This document shows, piece after piece, positions 7,393 through 17,691 of a DNA stretch of 64,000 nucleotides. Under the pieces are notes generated by a model. It saw nothing but the letters and a program-made list of their open reading frames with translations, searched no databases and was not told the DNA's origin. Each line of letters opens with the position of its first letter. Position 1 is the stretch's first letter. The position numbers were made by a program, and so were the translations under genes. Origin of the DNA: CAVXEH01 sp963805305 (GTDB lineage Bacteria > Chloroflexota > Limnocylindria > QHBO01); the NCBI GenBank assembly GCA_963805305.1, contig CAWDTM010000008.1, positions 310,001 to 374,000 on the forward strand, given 5' to 3'.

Positions 7393-7465
7393 GGGCCCAT
7401 AGCTCAGTGGTCAGAGCATCCGGCTCATAACCGGCTGGTCGCAGGTTCGATCCCTGCTGGGCCCA
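7393..7465 (+). tRNA. tRNA-Met (CAU)
   Basis: The acceptor arms GGGCCCA (7393-7399) and TGGGCCC (7458-7464) pair fully. The D-arm GCTC...GAGC, the anticodon loop CTCATAA (anticodon CAT) and the T-arm GCAGG-TTCGATC-CCTGC are all present. The discriminator is A7465 and CCA is not encoded. The full 5' pairing and the absence of the initiator C1-A72 mismatch favour an elongator tRNA-Met. A tRNA-Ile with lysidine-modified CAU cannot be excluded from sequence alone. Confidence 0.92.
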
Positions 7466-7488
7466 CAACGCATCGTGAGAGGAGACTC

Positions 7489-9039
7489 GTGTCGACGGCG
7501 GACAAGCATGCGCGTCTGGAGGGCCTGCGTCGCGCGGCGCTCCTGGGTGGAGGCGAGCGCCGCATCGAGCAGCAGCACGCTCGGGGAAAGCTGACCGCGC
7601 GGGAACGCGTGGACCTTCTCCTCGACGAGAGTTCCTTCTCAGAGCTGGACGCCCTCGTGACGCATCGCGCAACCGACTTCGGCATCGATTCGCAGCGCTA
7701 CCTGGGCGACGGCGTCGTGACGGGGTTCGGCCGAATCGACGGACGGCTCGTGTTCGTCTACGCGCAGGACTTCACCGTGTTCGGTGGGTCGCTGTCGGAA
7801 GCCCACGCCGAGAAGATCTGCAAGGTGATGGATCTCGCGATGGAGGCGGGGGCACCAATCATCGGCCTGTCGGATTCGGGAGGCGCGCGCATCCAGGAAG
7901 GGGTCGTCAGTCTGGGCGGCTATGCCGATATCTTCCTGCGCAACACCCTGGCCAGCGGGGTGGTTCCCCAGATCTCGCTGATCCTCGGGCCGTGCGCCGG
8001 CGGCGCGGTCTATTCGCCGGCGATCACCGACTTCACGATCATGACCGAGGGAACCAGCTACATGTTCGTCACCGGGCCGAACGTCGTGAAGGCCGTGACC
8101 CACGAGGAGATCGACTTCGAGGGTCTCGGCGGCGCGCGGGTGCACAACGAGATGAGCGGGGTGGCCCAGTTCCTGTCTCCCGGCGAGCCGCAGGCGATTG
8201 CGCTCGCGCGGTCGCTCATCGCGTACCTGCCGCAGAACAACGTGGATGCCGCACCCAGGGCACGGAACTGGCAAGCTCCCGTCATCGATGGCGCCGCGCT
8301 GGACGCCGTCATCCCGGACTCGCCGCAGCGCTCGTACGACATGCATGCCGTGATCCGGGGCATCGTCGATGGGTCGTCCTTCCTCGAGGTCCATGCCCAC
8401 TTCGCGCGGAATGTCATCTGCGGCTTCGCGCGCATCGAGGGACGGAGCATCGGCATCGTGGCCCAGCAGCCGGAGGTGCTGGCCGGGGTTCTCGACATCG
8501 ACGCCTCCGATAAGGCCGCACGATTCGTCCGGACCTGCGACGCGTTCAACGTGCCGCTCGTGACCCTCGTCGATGTCCCCGGTTTCCTGCCAGGGGTGGA
8601 CCAGGAGCACCGCGGCATCATCCGGCATGGGGCGAAGCTGCTGTATGCATACTGCGAGGCGACGGTGCCCAAGCTGACGGTCATCACGCGCAAGGCGTAT
8701 GGGGGCGCCTACGACGTGATGAGCAGCAAGCACGTCCGCGGCGACCTCAACTACGCCTGGCCCACGGCCGAGATCGCGGTCATGGGTGTCGAGGGAGCTG
8801 TGAACATCATCTTCCGCGACCGCATCGAGCAGGCCGACGACCCGGAGGCGGAACGGGCCCGGCTGGTGCTCGAGTACGAGGAGCGCTTCGCCAACCCGTA
8901 CGTGGCCGCGGCACGTGGCTACGTCGACGAGGTGATCCTCCCATCGGAAACGCGCGCGCGCCTGGCCGGCGGGCTCGCGATGCTCGAAGGCAAGCGGCAG
9001 CCGCTTCCCAGCAAGAAGCACGGCAACATTCCGCTGTGA
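7489..9039 (+). CDS. pccB: Propionyl-CoA carboxylase beta subunit (carboxyltransferase)
   Basis: A 516-aa acyl-CoA carboxyltransferase that moves the carboxyl group from carboxybiotin to propionyl-CoA, giving methylmalonyl-CoA. Two crotonase-like halves are visible. The N-half has SGGARIQEGV (oxyanion hole) and GPCAGGAVYSPAITDF. The C-half has KAYGGAYDVMSSKHVRGD and YAWPTAEIAVMG, typical of PccB. The start is GTG 7489, with GAGAGGAG just upstream; in-frame codons further up lie inside the tRNA. The following accC, accB, mutase and epimerase genes support the propionyl-CoA role. Acetyl-CoA or mixed substrates remain possible. Confidence 0.9.
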   Translation: MSTADKHARLEGLRRAALLGGGERRIEQQHARGKLTARERVDLLLDESSFSELDALVTHRATDFGIDSQRYLGDGVVTGFGRIDGRLVFVYAQDFTVFGGSLSEAHAEKICKVMDLAMEAGAPIIGLSDSGGARIQEGVVSLGGYADIFLRNTLASGVVPQISLILGPCAGGAVYSPAITDFTIMTEGTSYMFVTGPNVVKAVTHEEIDFEGLGGARVHNEMSGVAQFLSPGEPQAIALARSLIAYLPQNNVDAAPRARNWQAPVIDGAALDAVIPDSPQRSYDMHAVIRGIVDGSSFLEVHAHFARNVICGFARIEGRSIGIVAQQPEVLAGVLDIDASDKAARFVRTCDAFNVPLVTLVDVPGFLPGVDQEHRGIIRHGAKLLYAYCEATVPKLTVITRKAYGGAYDVMSSKHVRGDLNYAWPTAEIAVMGVEGAVNIIFRDRIEQADDPEAERARLVLEYEERFANPYVAAARGYVDEVILPSETRARLAGGLAMLEGKRQPLPSKKHGNIPL

Positions 9040-9076
9040 GCGACCGACTGTCCGTGCGCAAAGACAGGGGTCGCTC
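9038..9076 (+). other. Intercistronic hairpin between pccB and accC
   Basis: GAGCGACC (9038-9045) pairs with GGTCGCTC (9069-9076). Inside it CTGTC (9048-9052) pairs with GACAG (9063-9067). The stem takes in the end of the pccB stop codon and ends 12 nt before the accC start. It may set the stoichiometry of the two subunits by processing or attenuation. Confidence 0.5.
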
Positions 9077-9088
9077 GCCCCGAGGCTC

Positions 9089-10594
9089 GTGACGCCGCCG
9101 TTCCGCAGGATCCTGATCGCGAACCGGGGCGAGATCGCAATCCGGATCATCCGCGCCTGCCGGGAGCTGGGGATCGAGAGCGTCGCCGTGTACTCCGACG
9201 TCGATGTCGACGCGCTCCACGCCGAGATGGCTGATGTCGCTGTGGAGATCGGACCGCGCCGCGCCGCCGATTCGTATCTCAACATCGCGGCCGTGGTGGA
9301 TGCTGCGCGCCGCAGCGGTGCGCAGGCTGTTCACCCAGGCTACGGGTTCCTGTCGGAGAACGCCTCGTTCGCGCACGCCGTCCTCGATGCCGGGCTGGTC
9401 TGGATCGGCCCCCCGCCGGAGGCGCAGGCCGCGCTCGGCAACAAGCTTGCCGCGAGGCGATCCGTGGCGGCCGCCGGAGTCCCCATCGTTCCCGGCCTGG
9501 TCGTGCCGCTCGATGCCGGCTCGGAGCCGGATCTCGCGACTGTCGGCTACCCGGCCATGCTCAAGGCCGCTGCCGGCGGGGGCGGTCGTGGTATGCGGCG
9601 CATCGAGCGGGCCGCAGATCTGACCGACGTCCTCGCCGCGGCGCAGCGCGAGGCCGCGGCCGCGTTCGGCGACGGCACGGTGTACGTGGAGCGCCTGGTG
9701 AGCCCGGCTCGCCACGTGGAGGTGCAGCTGCTGGGCGATGGGCACGGTCACCTCGTCTGCCTGGGGGAGCGGGACTGCTCCATCCAGCGACGCCACCAGA
9801 AGCTCGTGGAGGAGACCCCGTCACCGGCGGTCACGCCCAGGCTCCGGGAGGCACTGTTCGATAGCGCGCGCCGGGTGGCCGGCACCGTCCCGTTCAGCAA
9901 CGCGGCGACCGTCGAGTTCCTGGTCGACGCCGAAGGGCACCACTACTTCCTGGAGATGAACACCCGCTTGCAGGTCGAGCACGGTGTGACCGAGCTCACC
10001 ACAGGGATCGACATCGTCGCCTGGCAGATCAGGATCGCCGCGGGCGAGCCCCTGTCGAGCGAGGTGCTCGAGGTCCAGCCGCGCGGGCACGCGATCGAGG
10101 TTCGCGTCTATGCCGAGGATCCGTATGCCGGATTCAACCCGGTCGGTGGCGCCGTCGGCGCCTGGCGCCTGCCGTCTGGGCCCGGGGTCCGGGTCGATGC
10201 CGCGGTCAAGCCCGGCCTCCAGCTGACCCCCGAGTACGACCCGCTCCTCGCGAAGCTGATGGTCCATGCCGCGGACCGTCCCGCCGCGGTTGATCGTCTG
10301 CGGCGCGCGCTCGACGAGATGGTGGTCGGTGGCCTGCAGACGGACTTGGGCTTCCACCGCTGGCTCGTCGAGGAGCCGTCGTTCGTGTCGGGGGACTACG
10401 ACACCGGACTGATCGGCGAGCGATGGGGTACCGGACCGCAGATCGGGGCGGAGGAAGCCGGCCTGGCCGCCTTCGCGGCGACGGAGGGTCGGGCTCCGCG
10501 GGGGGCTGAGCCAGCCGCCCGAGGCGGACCGCGGATGAGCGAGGGTGAGTCAGCGTGGGCGCGGATGGCCCGGCGAGAGGCCGTGGGCGAATGA
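9089..10594 (+). CDS. accC: Biotin carboxylase subunit of acyl-CoA carboxylase
   Basis: A 501-aa ATP-grasp enzyme that carboxylates biotin on its carrier with ATP and bicarbonate. The N-terminal domain begins RILIANRGEIAIRIIRA and has HPGYGFLSEN (82-91). The ATP-grasp part has the Gly-rich loop AAGGGGRGM (161-169), and EMNTRLQVEH is the metal/active-site segment; a C-terminal biotin carboxylase domain follows. There is no biotinyl domain here; it is encoded by the next gene, which overlaps by ATGA. The last 45 residues are Gly/Ala-rich and poorly conserved. The GTG at 9089 gives a start right at the conserved N-terminus. Confidence 0.92.
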   Translation: MTPPFRRILIANRGEIAIRIIRACRELGIESVAVYSDVDVDALHAEMADVAVEIGPRRAADSYLNIAAVVDAARRSGAQAVHPGYGFLSENASFAHAVLDAGLVWIGPPPEAQAALGNKLAARRSVAAAGVPIVPGLVVPLDAGSEPDLATVGYPAMLKAAAGGGGRGMRRIERAADLTDVLAAAQREAAAAFGDGTVYVERLVSPARHVEVQLLGDGHGHLVCLGERDCSIQRRHQKLVEETPSPAVTPRLREALFDSARRVAGTVPFSNAATVEFLVDAEGHHYFLEMNTRLQVEHGVTELTTGIDIVAWQIRIAAGEPLSSEVLEVQPRGHAIEVRVYAEDPYAGFNPVGGAVGAWRLPSGPGVRVDAAVKPGLQLTPEYDPLLAKLMVHAADRPAAVDRLRRALDEMVVGGLQTDLGFHRWLVEEPSFVSGDYDTGLIGERWGTGPQIGAEEAGLAAFAATEGRAPRGAEPAARGGPRMSEGESAWARMARREAVGE

Positions 10595-11055
10595 CCGACT
10601 ATGGCGTCGTCGTCGAAGGCGTGCCGGCGCAGCCCGCCGAGGGCTGGCAGCTCACGTGGACCGACCGCGCGACGGGGATCGCCCGCCTCAGCAACGGTAC
10701 GACGTCGCTGGCGGTCGTCGTCGAGGGTTCGGGGAGCGACTGGTTCGTGACGCTGCGCGGCCGGCGCATCGCGGTGACCGTCCGCACGCGCCGGGAGCGC
10801 CTGCTTGCCGAGGCAGAGGTCGCGTCACGGTCGGCAGGAGGACCCACCGAGGTGAAGGCCACATTGCCCGGGCTCGTGGTGGCGATCGAGGTCGAGGAGG
10901 GGAGCGAGGTCGACCAGGATCAGCCGCTGCTCACCCTCGAGGCAATGAAGATGCAGAACGAGGTGCGCGCACCCCGGGCCGGGCGGATCGCGGCCATCGC
11001 GGTGAGCGCCGGCCAGGCTGTTGCCACCGGGCAGTTCCTGATCCGGATCGAGTAG
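10591..11055 (+). CDS. accB: Biotin carboxyl carrier protein of the acyl-CoA carboxylase
   Basis: A 154-aa protein. The C-terminal biotinyl domain has the biotin attachment Lys120 in LTLEAMKMQNEV and the hairpin GSEVDQDQPL. The N-terminal 80 residues resemble the beta-rich domain that docks the carrier onto the carboxyltransferase or carboxylase. The ATG at 10591 overlaps the accC stop (ATGA), so the two are translated together. It shuttles carboxybiotin between AccC and PccB. Confidence 0.88.
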   Translation: MTDYGVVVEGVPAQPAEGWQLTWTDRATGIARLSNGTTSLAVVVEGSGSDWFVTLRGRRIAVTVRTRRERLLAEAEVASRSAGGPTEVKATLPGLVVAIEVEEGSEVDQDQPLLTLEAMKMQNEVRAPRAGRIAAIAVSAGQAVATGQFLIRIE

Positions 11056-11070
11056 GCGCCCCCCGGGACG

Positions 11071-11361
11071 TCAGAGGCGGGGCCCGGTTGCCATGCGTCC
11101 GAGCAGCGCGACGGCCACTGCCACGAGCGCGGCGAGCACGAGATCGAAGAGGAGGGAGACCTGGAACCCGAATAGCTCCGTGCTCGGCCCAACCTCGATC
11201 TGCAGGCGGTGGCCGGACACGTACAGGGCGGCGAACGCGGCGATGATCGGCAGGAGCGGACCCAGCGGGATCCGCGATCCCACGAGCCACCAGGCGAGGA
11301 GCCCGGCAACGATCGCTGCGGTGGTGAATACGGCGAGGACGCCAAACGCGGCGGCAGGCAT
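11071..11361 (-). CDS. Small three-helix membrane protein
   Basis: A 96-aa hydrophobic protein with helices at about 5-25 (FGVLAVFTTAAIVAGLLAWW), 31-47 and 65-90 (LLFDLVLAALVAVAVALLG). No family is recognised. The ATG at 11361 has GGAAGG about 10 nt upstream; the frame is open further up but that part is very basic. It converges on accB and diverges from mcmA. Confidence 0.5.
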   Translation of the reverse strand: MPAAAFGVLAVFTTAAIVAGLLAWWLVGSRIPLGPLLPIIAAFAALYVSGHRLQIEVGPSTELFGFQVSLLFDLVLAALVAVAVALLGRMATGPRL

Positions 11362-11428
11362 GCGCAAACTACCTTCCCGGTAATGGGGCGAGTGGGGCTT
11401 CGTGAGTCTGCCACGTCGTTGGCGTCGG

Positions 11429-11434
11429 TACAAT
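11429..11434 (+). promoter_or_regulatory. -10 box for mcmA
   Basis: TACAAT lies 9 nt before the ATG at 11444, so the 5' leader should be absent or only a few bases long. Confidence 0.5.
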
Positions 11435-11443
11435 CGGCCCCTC

Positions 11444-13020
<1,577 letters not shown>

Positions 13021-13024
<4 letters not shown>

Positions 13025-13440
13025 GCATCCGACTCGGTCCCGTCGATCACGTCGCCGTCGTCGTCCGTTCGCTCGCGGCGTCGGTCCCGCGCTACCGCGC
13101 GCTCTTCGGTCTCGAGCCGCTCGGCGAGCCGATCCTCATGGAGGCCCAGGGGGTGCGACTCGTCTTCCTGTCCAGCGGCCCCGAGCCGGCGGCCCGGATC
13201 GAGCTCATCGAGCCCGTGGGCCCGGAGAGCGGGGTGGCCCACTTTCTGGCCGCAAGGGGCGAGGGCCTCCATCATGTCTGCCTGCGGAGCGACGACCTGC
13301 CGGGTGACCTGGCCGCACTGGCGGCCACCGAGGCGGAGCTGATCGACGCCACGCCACGCCCCGGAGCGGACGGGGCGGTGGCCTTCGTCCACCCCCGCAC
13401 GCTCAACGGCGTGCTCTGGGAGCTGCTCCAGCCGGACTGA
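13021..13440 (+). CDS. mce: Methylmalonyl-CoA epimerase
   Basis: A 139-aa vicinal-oxygen-chelate (glyoxalase-like) protein. It converts (S)- to (R)-methylmalonyl-CoA, linking the carboxylase to the mutase. It starts with DHVAVVVRSL (metal-ligand His), has GLHHVCLRSDD in the second module and ends VHPRTLNGVLWELLQ, where the final Glu is the usual metal ligand. The length is standard. It overlaps mcmA by ATGA and faces sucD 12 bases away. Confidence 0.88.
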
Positions 13441-13452
13441 GCGCCCGACGGA

Positions 13453-14337
13453 TCAGCCGCGGACGCCTGCCGCGCGCAGAAGCTGCGGGATGTGCGACGG
13501 CGAGTCCGCGACGGCGATCCCGGCGGCCTCGAGCGCCTGCCGCTTGGACTCGGCGGTTCCCGAACCGCCCGAGATGATGGCGCCGGCGTGGCCCATCCGA
13601 CGGCCGGGGGGAGCCGTGCGCCCCGCGATGAAGGCCGCCATCGGCTTGCGAACCTCGCGCGCGACGAACGCGGCCGCGTTCTCCTCCTCCTCGCCGCCGA
13701 TCTCGCCGATCATCACGATCGCCTCCGTCTCCGGATCGGCGTTGAAGGCCTCAAGAACGTCGGTGAAGTTCGTGCCGACGATGGGGTCGCCGCCGATTCC
13801 GACGCAGGTCGACTGCCCCATGCCGGCATCGGTCATGGCCTGCACGACCTCGTAGGTGAGCGTGCCGGAGCGGCTGACGAGCCCCACCGATCCGGGACGG
13901 TGGATGTCGTTGGGGATGATGCCCACCTTCGCCCCGTCCCCGACACTGGTCAGGCCGGGGCAGTTGGGTCCAATCAGCCGGGTGCCCTTCCCCTGGAGCA
14001 CGTGGTAGACGCGAAGCATGTCGAGGGCCGGGATGTTCTCCGTGATGCACACGACGAGGCCGATGCCCGCATTCGCGGCCTCCAGGATGGCGTCCGGGGC
14101 TGCCGCCGCCGGCACGAAGATGCAGCTCGTGTTGGCGCCCGTCTCGCGGACCGCATCGGCGACGGTGTCGAAGACCGGGACCTGGCCGTCCAGGGCGGTC
14201 TGGCCGCCCTTTCCGGGCGTCATGCCTGCCACGATGCTGGTCCCGAACTCGAGCATCGCGCGGGAGTGGAATTCGCCCTCGCGCCCGGTGATGCCCTGGA
14301 CAACGAGGCGCGTCTCTCGGTTCACCAGGATGCTCAT
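13453..14337 (-). CDS. sucD: Succinyl-CoA synthetase alpha subunit
   Basis: A 294-aa subunit of succinate-CoA ligase, which converts succinyl-CoA, ADP (or GDP) and phosphate to succinate, CoA and NTP. The N-terminal CoA-binding Rossmann part has VVQGITGREGEFH. The phosphorylated His250 lies in GRRMGHAGAIISGG. PNCPGL and GIGGDPIVGTNF are standard family motifs. It overlaps sucC by ATGA and is downstream of it. In this locus it handles the succinyl-CoA made by the methylmalonyl pathway as well as TCA flux. Confidence 0.94.
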   Translation of the reverse strand: MSILVNRETRLVVQGITGREGEFHSRAMLEFGTSIVAGMTPGKGGQTALDGQVPVFDTVADAVRETGANTSCIFVPAAAAPDAILEAANAGIGLVVCITENIPALDMLRVYHVLQGKGTRLIGPNCPGLTSVGDGAKVGIIPNDIHRPGSVGLVSRSGTLTYEVVQAMTDAGMGQSTCVGIGGDPIVGTNFTDVLEAFNADPETEAIVMIGEIGGEEEENAAAFVAREVRKPMAAFIAGRTAPPGRRMGHAGAIISGGSGTAESKRQALEAAGIAVADSPSHIPQLLRAAGVRG

Positions 14338-15482
14338 GCCACACCTCCCGCCGCCGCTGCGGCGACGACCGCCTTGGCTGCCGCGTCGTCGAGCGACTCG
14401 GCGGTGATCAGCCTGGCCTCCGCGAGGATTGGTGCGGCCTCGGCCGAGTTGGTGCCCACGATGCGGACCACCATCGGCACCTCCCGCGTGAGCGCGGCAC
14501 GGGCCTCGACGATGCCACGGGCAACCTCGTCGCCGCGGGTGATGCCCCCGAAGATGTTGATGAGGATGGCCTTCACGTTGGGATCGTCGAGGATGATGCG
14601 GAAGGCGGCGGAGACCTTGTCCGCCTTGGCACCGCCGCCGATGTCCAGGAAGTTGGCCGGCTCGCCGCCGGCGAGCTTCACGAGGTCCATGGTGGTCATG
14701 GCCAGTCCGGCGCCGTTCACCATGCAGCCGATGGTGCCGTCGAGCTTGATGAAGTTGATGCCCGCCTCGCGCGCCGCGATCTCGGAGGGCTCCTCCTCGT
14801 TCAGGTCGCGCATGGCCTCGAGATCGGGATGGCGGGGGAGCGCCGAGTCGTCAAGCACGATCTTCGCGTCCAGGGCCAGCAGTCGCGCGTCGGTGGTCAC
14901 CACCAGCGGATTGATCTCGGCGAGGTCGGCATCGGAGGCGACGAACGCCTCGTACAGGCCGCGCAGCACCGCGCGGAAGTCGTTGCGCAACTCGGCAGGG
15001 ATGCCCAGAAAGAAGGATGCCCGCCGGACGTTGTGCTCCTGGAGCCCGATAAGGGGATGCAGCGGTAGGCGCAGGATCGCATCGGGATTGGTGCGCGCGG
15101 TCTCCTCGATCTCGACCCCGCCCTCCGCGCTGGCGATGACCGTGATCGCCTTCGCGGCCCGGTCCAGGATCAGTCCCAGGTAGTACTCCTTGGCGATCTC
15201 AGCGGCGGGCGCGACCAGCACGGTGCGGACGGTGATGCCCTTGATCTCCATCCCCAGGATGGCGGCCGCCTTCTCCCGTGCCTCGTCAGGTGTCTGGGCG
15301 AGCTTCACGCCGCCGGCCTTGCCGCGCCCTCCAACGAGGACCTGGGCCTTGACCACCACCGGACCGCCGATCCGTTCCGCGGCCGTACGCGCCTCTTCCG
15401 GCGTGGTAGCCGTCTCGCCCGCAAGGAGCGGCACGCCGTGGCGGTCGAGGATCTCCTTCGACCGGTATTCCTGGAGCTTCAT
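14334..15482 (-). CDS. sucC: Succinyl-CoA synthetase beta subunit
   Basis: A 382-aa ATP-grasp subunit that binds nucleotide and succinate. It begins MKLQEYRSKEILDRHGVP, has VVKAQVLVGGRGKAGGVKLA (nucleotide binding), EINPLVVT (metal ligands) and NGAGLAMTTMDLVKLAGG, and carries NIFGGITRGDEVA near the end. AGGAG lies just before the ATG. It is transcribed divergently from the isocitrate dehydrogenase gene, with a minus-strand TACAAT box about 80 nt upstream. Confidence 0.94.
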   Translation of the reverse strand: MKLQEYRSKEILDRHGVPLLAGETATTPEEARTAAERIGGPVVVKAQVLVGGRGKAGGVKLAQTPDEAREKAAAILGMEIKGITVRTVLVAPAAEIAKEYYLGLILDRAAKAITVIASAEGGVEIEETARTNPDAILRLPLHPLIGLQEHNVRRASFFLGIPAELRNDFRAVLRGLYEAFVASDADLAEINPLVVTTDARLLALDAKIVLDDSALPRHPDLEAMRDLNEEEPSEIAAREAGINFIKLDGTIGCMVNGAGLAMTTMDLVKLAGGEPANFLDIGGGAKADKVSAAFRIILDDPNVKAILINIFGGITRGDEVARGIVEARAALTREVPMVVRIVGTNSAEAAPILAEARLITAESLDDAAAKAVVAAAAAGGVA

Positions 15483-15561
15483 GCATTCTCCTGCGACGTC
15501 TCATCAGGTGCCGCGGCGCACGCGCTCAACCGGGGCTGCAGCCGCGGGCGGGAACCTCCAG

Positions 15562-15567
15562 ATTGTA
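15562..15567 (-). promoter_or_regulatory. -10 box of the sucCD promoter
   Basis: TACAAT on the minus strand, giving a leader of about 70 nt before sucC. No clear -35. Confidence 0.4.
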
Positions 15568-15671
15568 CCGGGCTTCAGCTCCTGGCTTTCTCTGAAGCGG
15601 CCGATGTCATCGGTCTTTAGAAGACTTGAGGACTCCGTCCGCAGCCGATGCCGGGCTGGACCGGATCGTCC

Positions 15672-15677
15672 TAGACT
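15672..15677 (+). promoter_or_regulatory. -10 box upstream of the isocitrate dehydrogenase gene
   Basis: TAGACT, with transcription expected near 15684. A tiny frame (ATG 15687, MPAL) follows before the real start. Confidence 0.4.
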
Positions 15678-15731
15678 GCGCCGCGTATGCCGGCGCTTTG
15701 ACCGGCGACGATGGAAAGGAACGTCCAGACC

Positions 15732-16742
15732 GTGAGCTACGCCGTCACCCTGATCCCCGGCGACGGGATCGGCCCCGAGCTGTCAGACGCGACACGCGTC
15801 GTGCTGGAGGCGACCGGTATCGAGTTCGACTGGGACGTCCAGCAGGCAGGCGAGGCGACCATCGCCACGGAGGGCACGCCGTTGCCCGAGCGGGTGGTAG
15901 AGAGCATCCGGCGTAACGGCGTGGCCATCAAGGGGCCAATCACGACGCCGGTGGGATCCGGGTTTCGCAGTGTGAACGTCGGCCTTCGACAGGCGCTGGA
16001 GCTCTACGCCAACGTCCGGCCCGCCCGGAGCATGCAGGGCGTGCGGACCCGGTACGAAAACGTCGACCTCATCATCGTCCGCGAGAACACGGAGGACCTG
16101 TACGCCGGGATCGAGCACCGCGTGGGTCCGGACGCCGCCGAGAGCATCAAGATCATCACCAGGGCCGCCAGCCAGCGCATCGCGCGCTACGCGTTCGAGT
16201 ACGCCGTGCGGAACAGCCGTTCCAAGGTGACCGCCGTGCACAAGGCGAACATCATGAAGCTCTCCGACGGTCTCTTCCTGGAGAGCTGCCAGCAGGTGGC
16301 CGCGGAGTACGACGGGCGCATCGCGTTCGAGGACCGCATCGTCGACAACATGTGCATGCAGCTGGTCCAGAAGCCGGAGCTGTACGACGTCATGGTCCTG
16401 CCGAACCTCTATGGCGACATCGTGAGCGACCTGTGTGCCGGTCTGGTGGGTGGCCTGGGCGTGGCGCCCGGCGCGAACATCGGTGAGAAGGCCGCGGTCT
16501 TCGAGCCCGTGCACGGCTCGGCACCCAAGTACGCCGGCCAGGACCGGGCCAACCCGACGGCGTTGATCCTGTCAGCCGGCCTGATGCTCCGCCACCTGGG
16601 GGAGGTCGCGGCCGCCGACGCCGTCGAGACCGCCGTGCGCGACGTGATCGCCGAGGGGCGGACGGTCACGCAGGACCTGGGTGGCACGGCCGGGACGCGA
16701 GCGTTCGGCGAGGCCGTTGCCGCACGAGTTCGAGCGGCCTAG
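15732..16742 (+). CDS. NAD-type isocitrate dehydrogenase
   Basis: A 336-aa beta-decarboxylating dehydrogenase that makes 2-oxoglutarate from isocitrate. SVNVGLRQALELYANVRPARS contains the substrate-binding Ser and Arg residues. RENTEDLYAGIEH is characteristic of isocitrate rather than isopropylmalate enzymes. HKANIMKLSDGLFL and EPVHGSAPKYAGQDRANP (cofactor loop) follow. The length and motifs fit the IDH3/NAD-like subgroup; homoisocitrate dehydrogenase is a less likely alternative. I prefer GTG 15732 (AAAGGA 10 nt upstream), which starts just before AVTLIPGDGIGPE. An in-frame ATG at 15711 is possible. The TCA neighbours sucCD and sdh support the call. Confidence 0.85.
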   Translation: MSYAVTLIPGDGIGPELSDATRVVLEATGIEFDWDVQQAGEATIATEGTPLPERVVESIRRNGVAIKGPITTPVGSGFRSVNVGLRQALELYANVRPARSMQGVRTRYENVDLIIVRENTEDLYAGIEHRVGPDAAESIKIITRAASQRIARYAFEYAVRNSRSKVTAVHKANIMKLSDGLFLESCQQVAAEYDGRIAFEDRIVDNMCMQLVQKPELYDVMVLPNLYGDIVSDLCAGLVGGLGVAPGANIGEKAAVFEPVHGSAPKYAGQDRANPTALILSAGLMLRHLGEVAAADAVETAVRDVIAEGRTVTQDLGGTAGTRAFGEAVAARVRAA

Positions 16743-16848
16743 GCCCGGCAGTCGCGCTAGAATCGGACGGCCGCAGCCGCTCCGACGAATCCGCCGACGC
16801 CGCGCTCCGGCCGGTGTTCCACGATGGAAAGGGGATGATCTGGGCGGG

Positions 16849-17214
16849 ATGTTCCGGTACCGCGTTTCCTGGTCCCAGCTGGCATGGTTCGGCCATCGGC
16901 TCTCCGGCATCGGAGTGCTCATCTTCCTGTTCCTGCACATCGTCGAGACGGCAACCGTTTCCTGGCCGAGTGTCTACGACTGGACGCAGACCCTCTACCA
17001 CAACCCGCCCATGAAGCTCCTCGAGGTGCTGCTCATGGCGGCGCTCGTCTATCACTCGCTCAACGGGCTGCGGGTGATCGCCATGGACTTCTGGCCAAGG
17101 CTGACGGTCCACTACCGGGCGCTGACCTATGCCGTTGTCACCACGACGGTGGTTGCGATGGTCCCTCTTGGCCTGATCATGATGACCCCGTATCTCCCCT
17201 GGGGGCATGCATGA
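16849..17214 (+). CDS. sdhC: Succinate dehydrogenase cytochrome b subunit
   Basis: A 121-aa membrane anchor of complex II. It has three helices and HRLSGIGVLIFLFLHIVE, the family signature, with His30 as a likely haem ligand, then VYHSLNGLRVIAMD (His69). It carries quinone and haem sites with SdhD. The frame is open far upstream, but homology begins at MFRYR, so I use ATG 16849. TAGAAT at 16758-16763 is a possible promoter with a leader of about 80 nt. It overlaps sdhD by ATGA. Confidence 0.88.
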   Translation: MFRYRVSWSQLAWFGHRLSGIGVLIFLFLHIVETATVSWPSVYDWTQTLYHNPPMKLLEVLLMAALVYHSLNGLRVIAMDFWPRLTVHYRALTYAVVTTTVVAMVPLGLIMMTPYLPWGHA

Positions 17215-17687
17215 GCCGCGAGCGGACGATCTACCTGTCGGGGACGAACCCCTCGCGGGCCGCGAAGCTGCGCCCGGAGAACCCCGGCTTCGAGCGGTTC
17301 ATGTGGTACTTCATGCGGATCAGCGGCGTGCTCCTCGTGTTCCTGGCCCTGGGTCACATGATCATCATGCACGTCGTCACCGAGATCACCGGACAGGAGG
17401 TCAACTTCGCCTTCGTCACCAGCCGCTGGGGATCGCCGTTCTGGCGGATCTACGACCTGCTCCTGCTCCTCCTCGCCCTGGTCCACGGGGTCAATGGCGC
17501 GCGGATCGTGATCGGCGACCTCGTCCACCGCGGCGGGTGGCGGAGCTTCCTCCTCATCGGCCTGGGCGCCTTCACGCTGGTCTGGCTGCTGCTCGGCATC
17601 TTCGTGATCATTGCCTTCAACCCCGATACGGCCCCGCCGGGACTCAGCCCCCTGAGCCTGCTCCCCGGCGTGGGCGGGGGGTTCTAG
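17211..17687 (+). CDS. sdhD: Succinate dehydrogenase second membrane anchor subunit
   Basis: A 158-aa protein. The N-terminal 45 residues are soluble, followed by three helices: VLLVFLALGHMIIMHVV with conserved His residues, IYDLLLLLLALVHGVNGARIVIGD (His/Asp pair) and a last helix ending in IFVIIAFNP. It anchors SdhAB and forms the quinone site. It is coupled to sdhC (ATGA) and lies 4 nt before sdhA. Confidence 0.85.
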   Translation: MSRERTIYLSGTNPSRAAKLRPENPGFERFMWYFMRISGVLLVFLALGHMIIMHVVTEITGQEVNFAFVTSRWGSPFWRIYDLLLLLLALVHGVNGARIVIGDLVHRGGWRSFLLIGLGAFTLVWLLLGIFVIIAFNPDTAPPGLSPLSLLPGVGGGF

Positions 17688-17691
17688 ACCG

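Noticed and set aside
7639..9285. A long minus-strand open frame opposite pccB and accC
   Set aside because: It is a shadow of the strongly conserved carboxyltransferase gene and has no recognisable motif.
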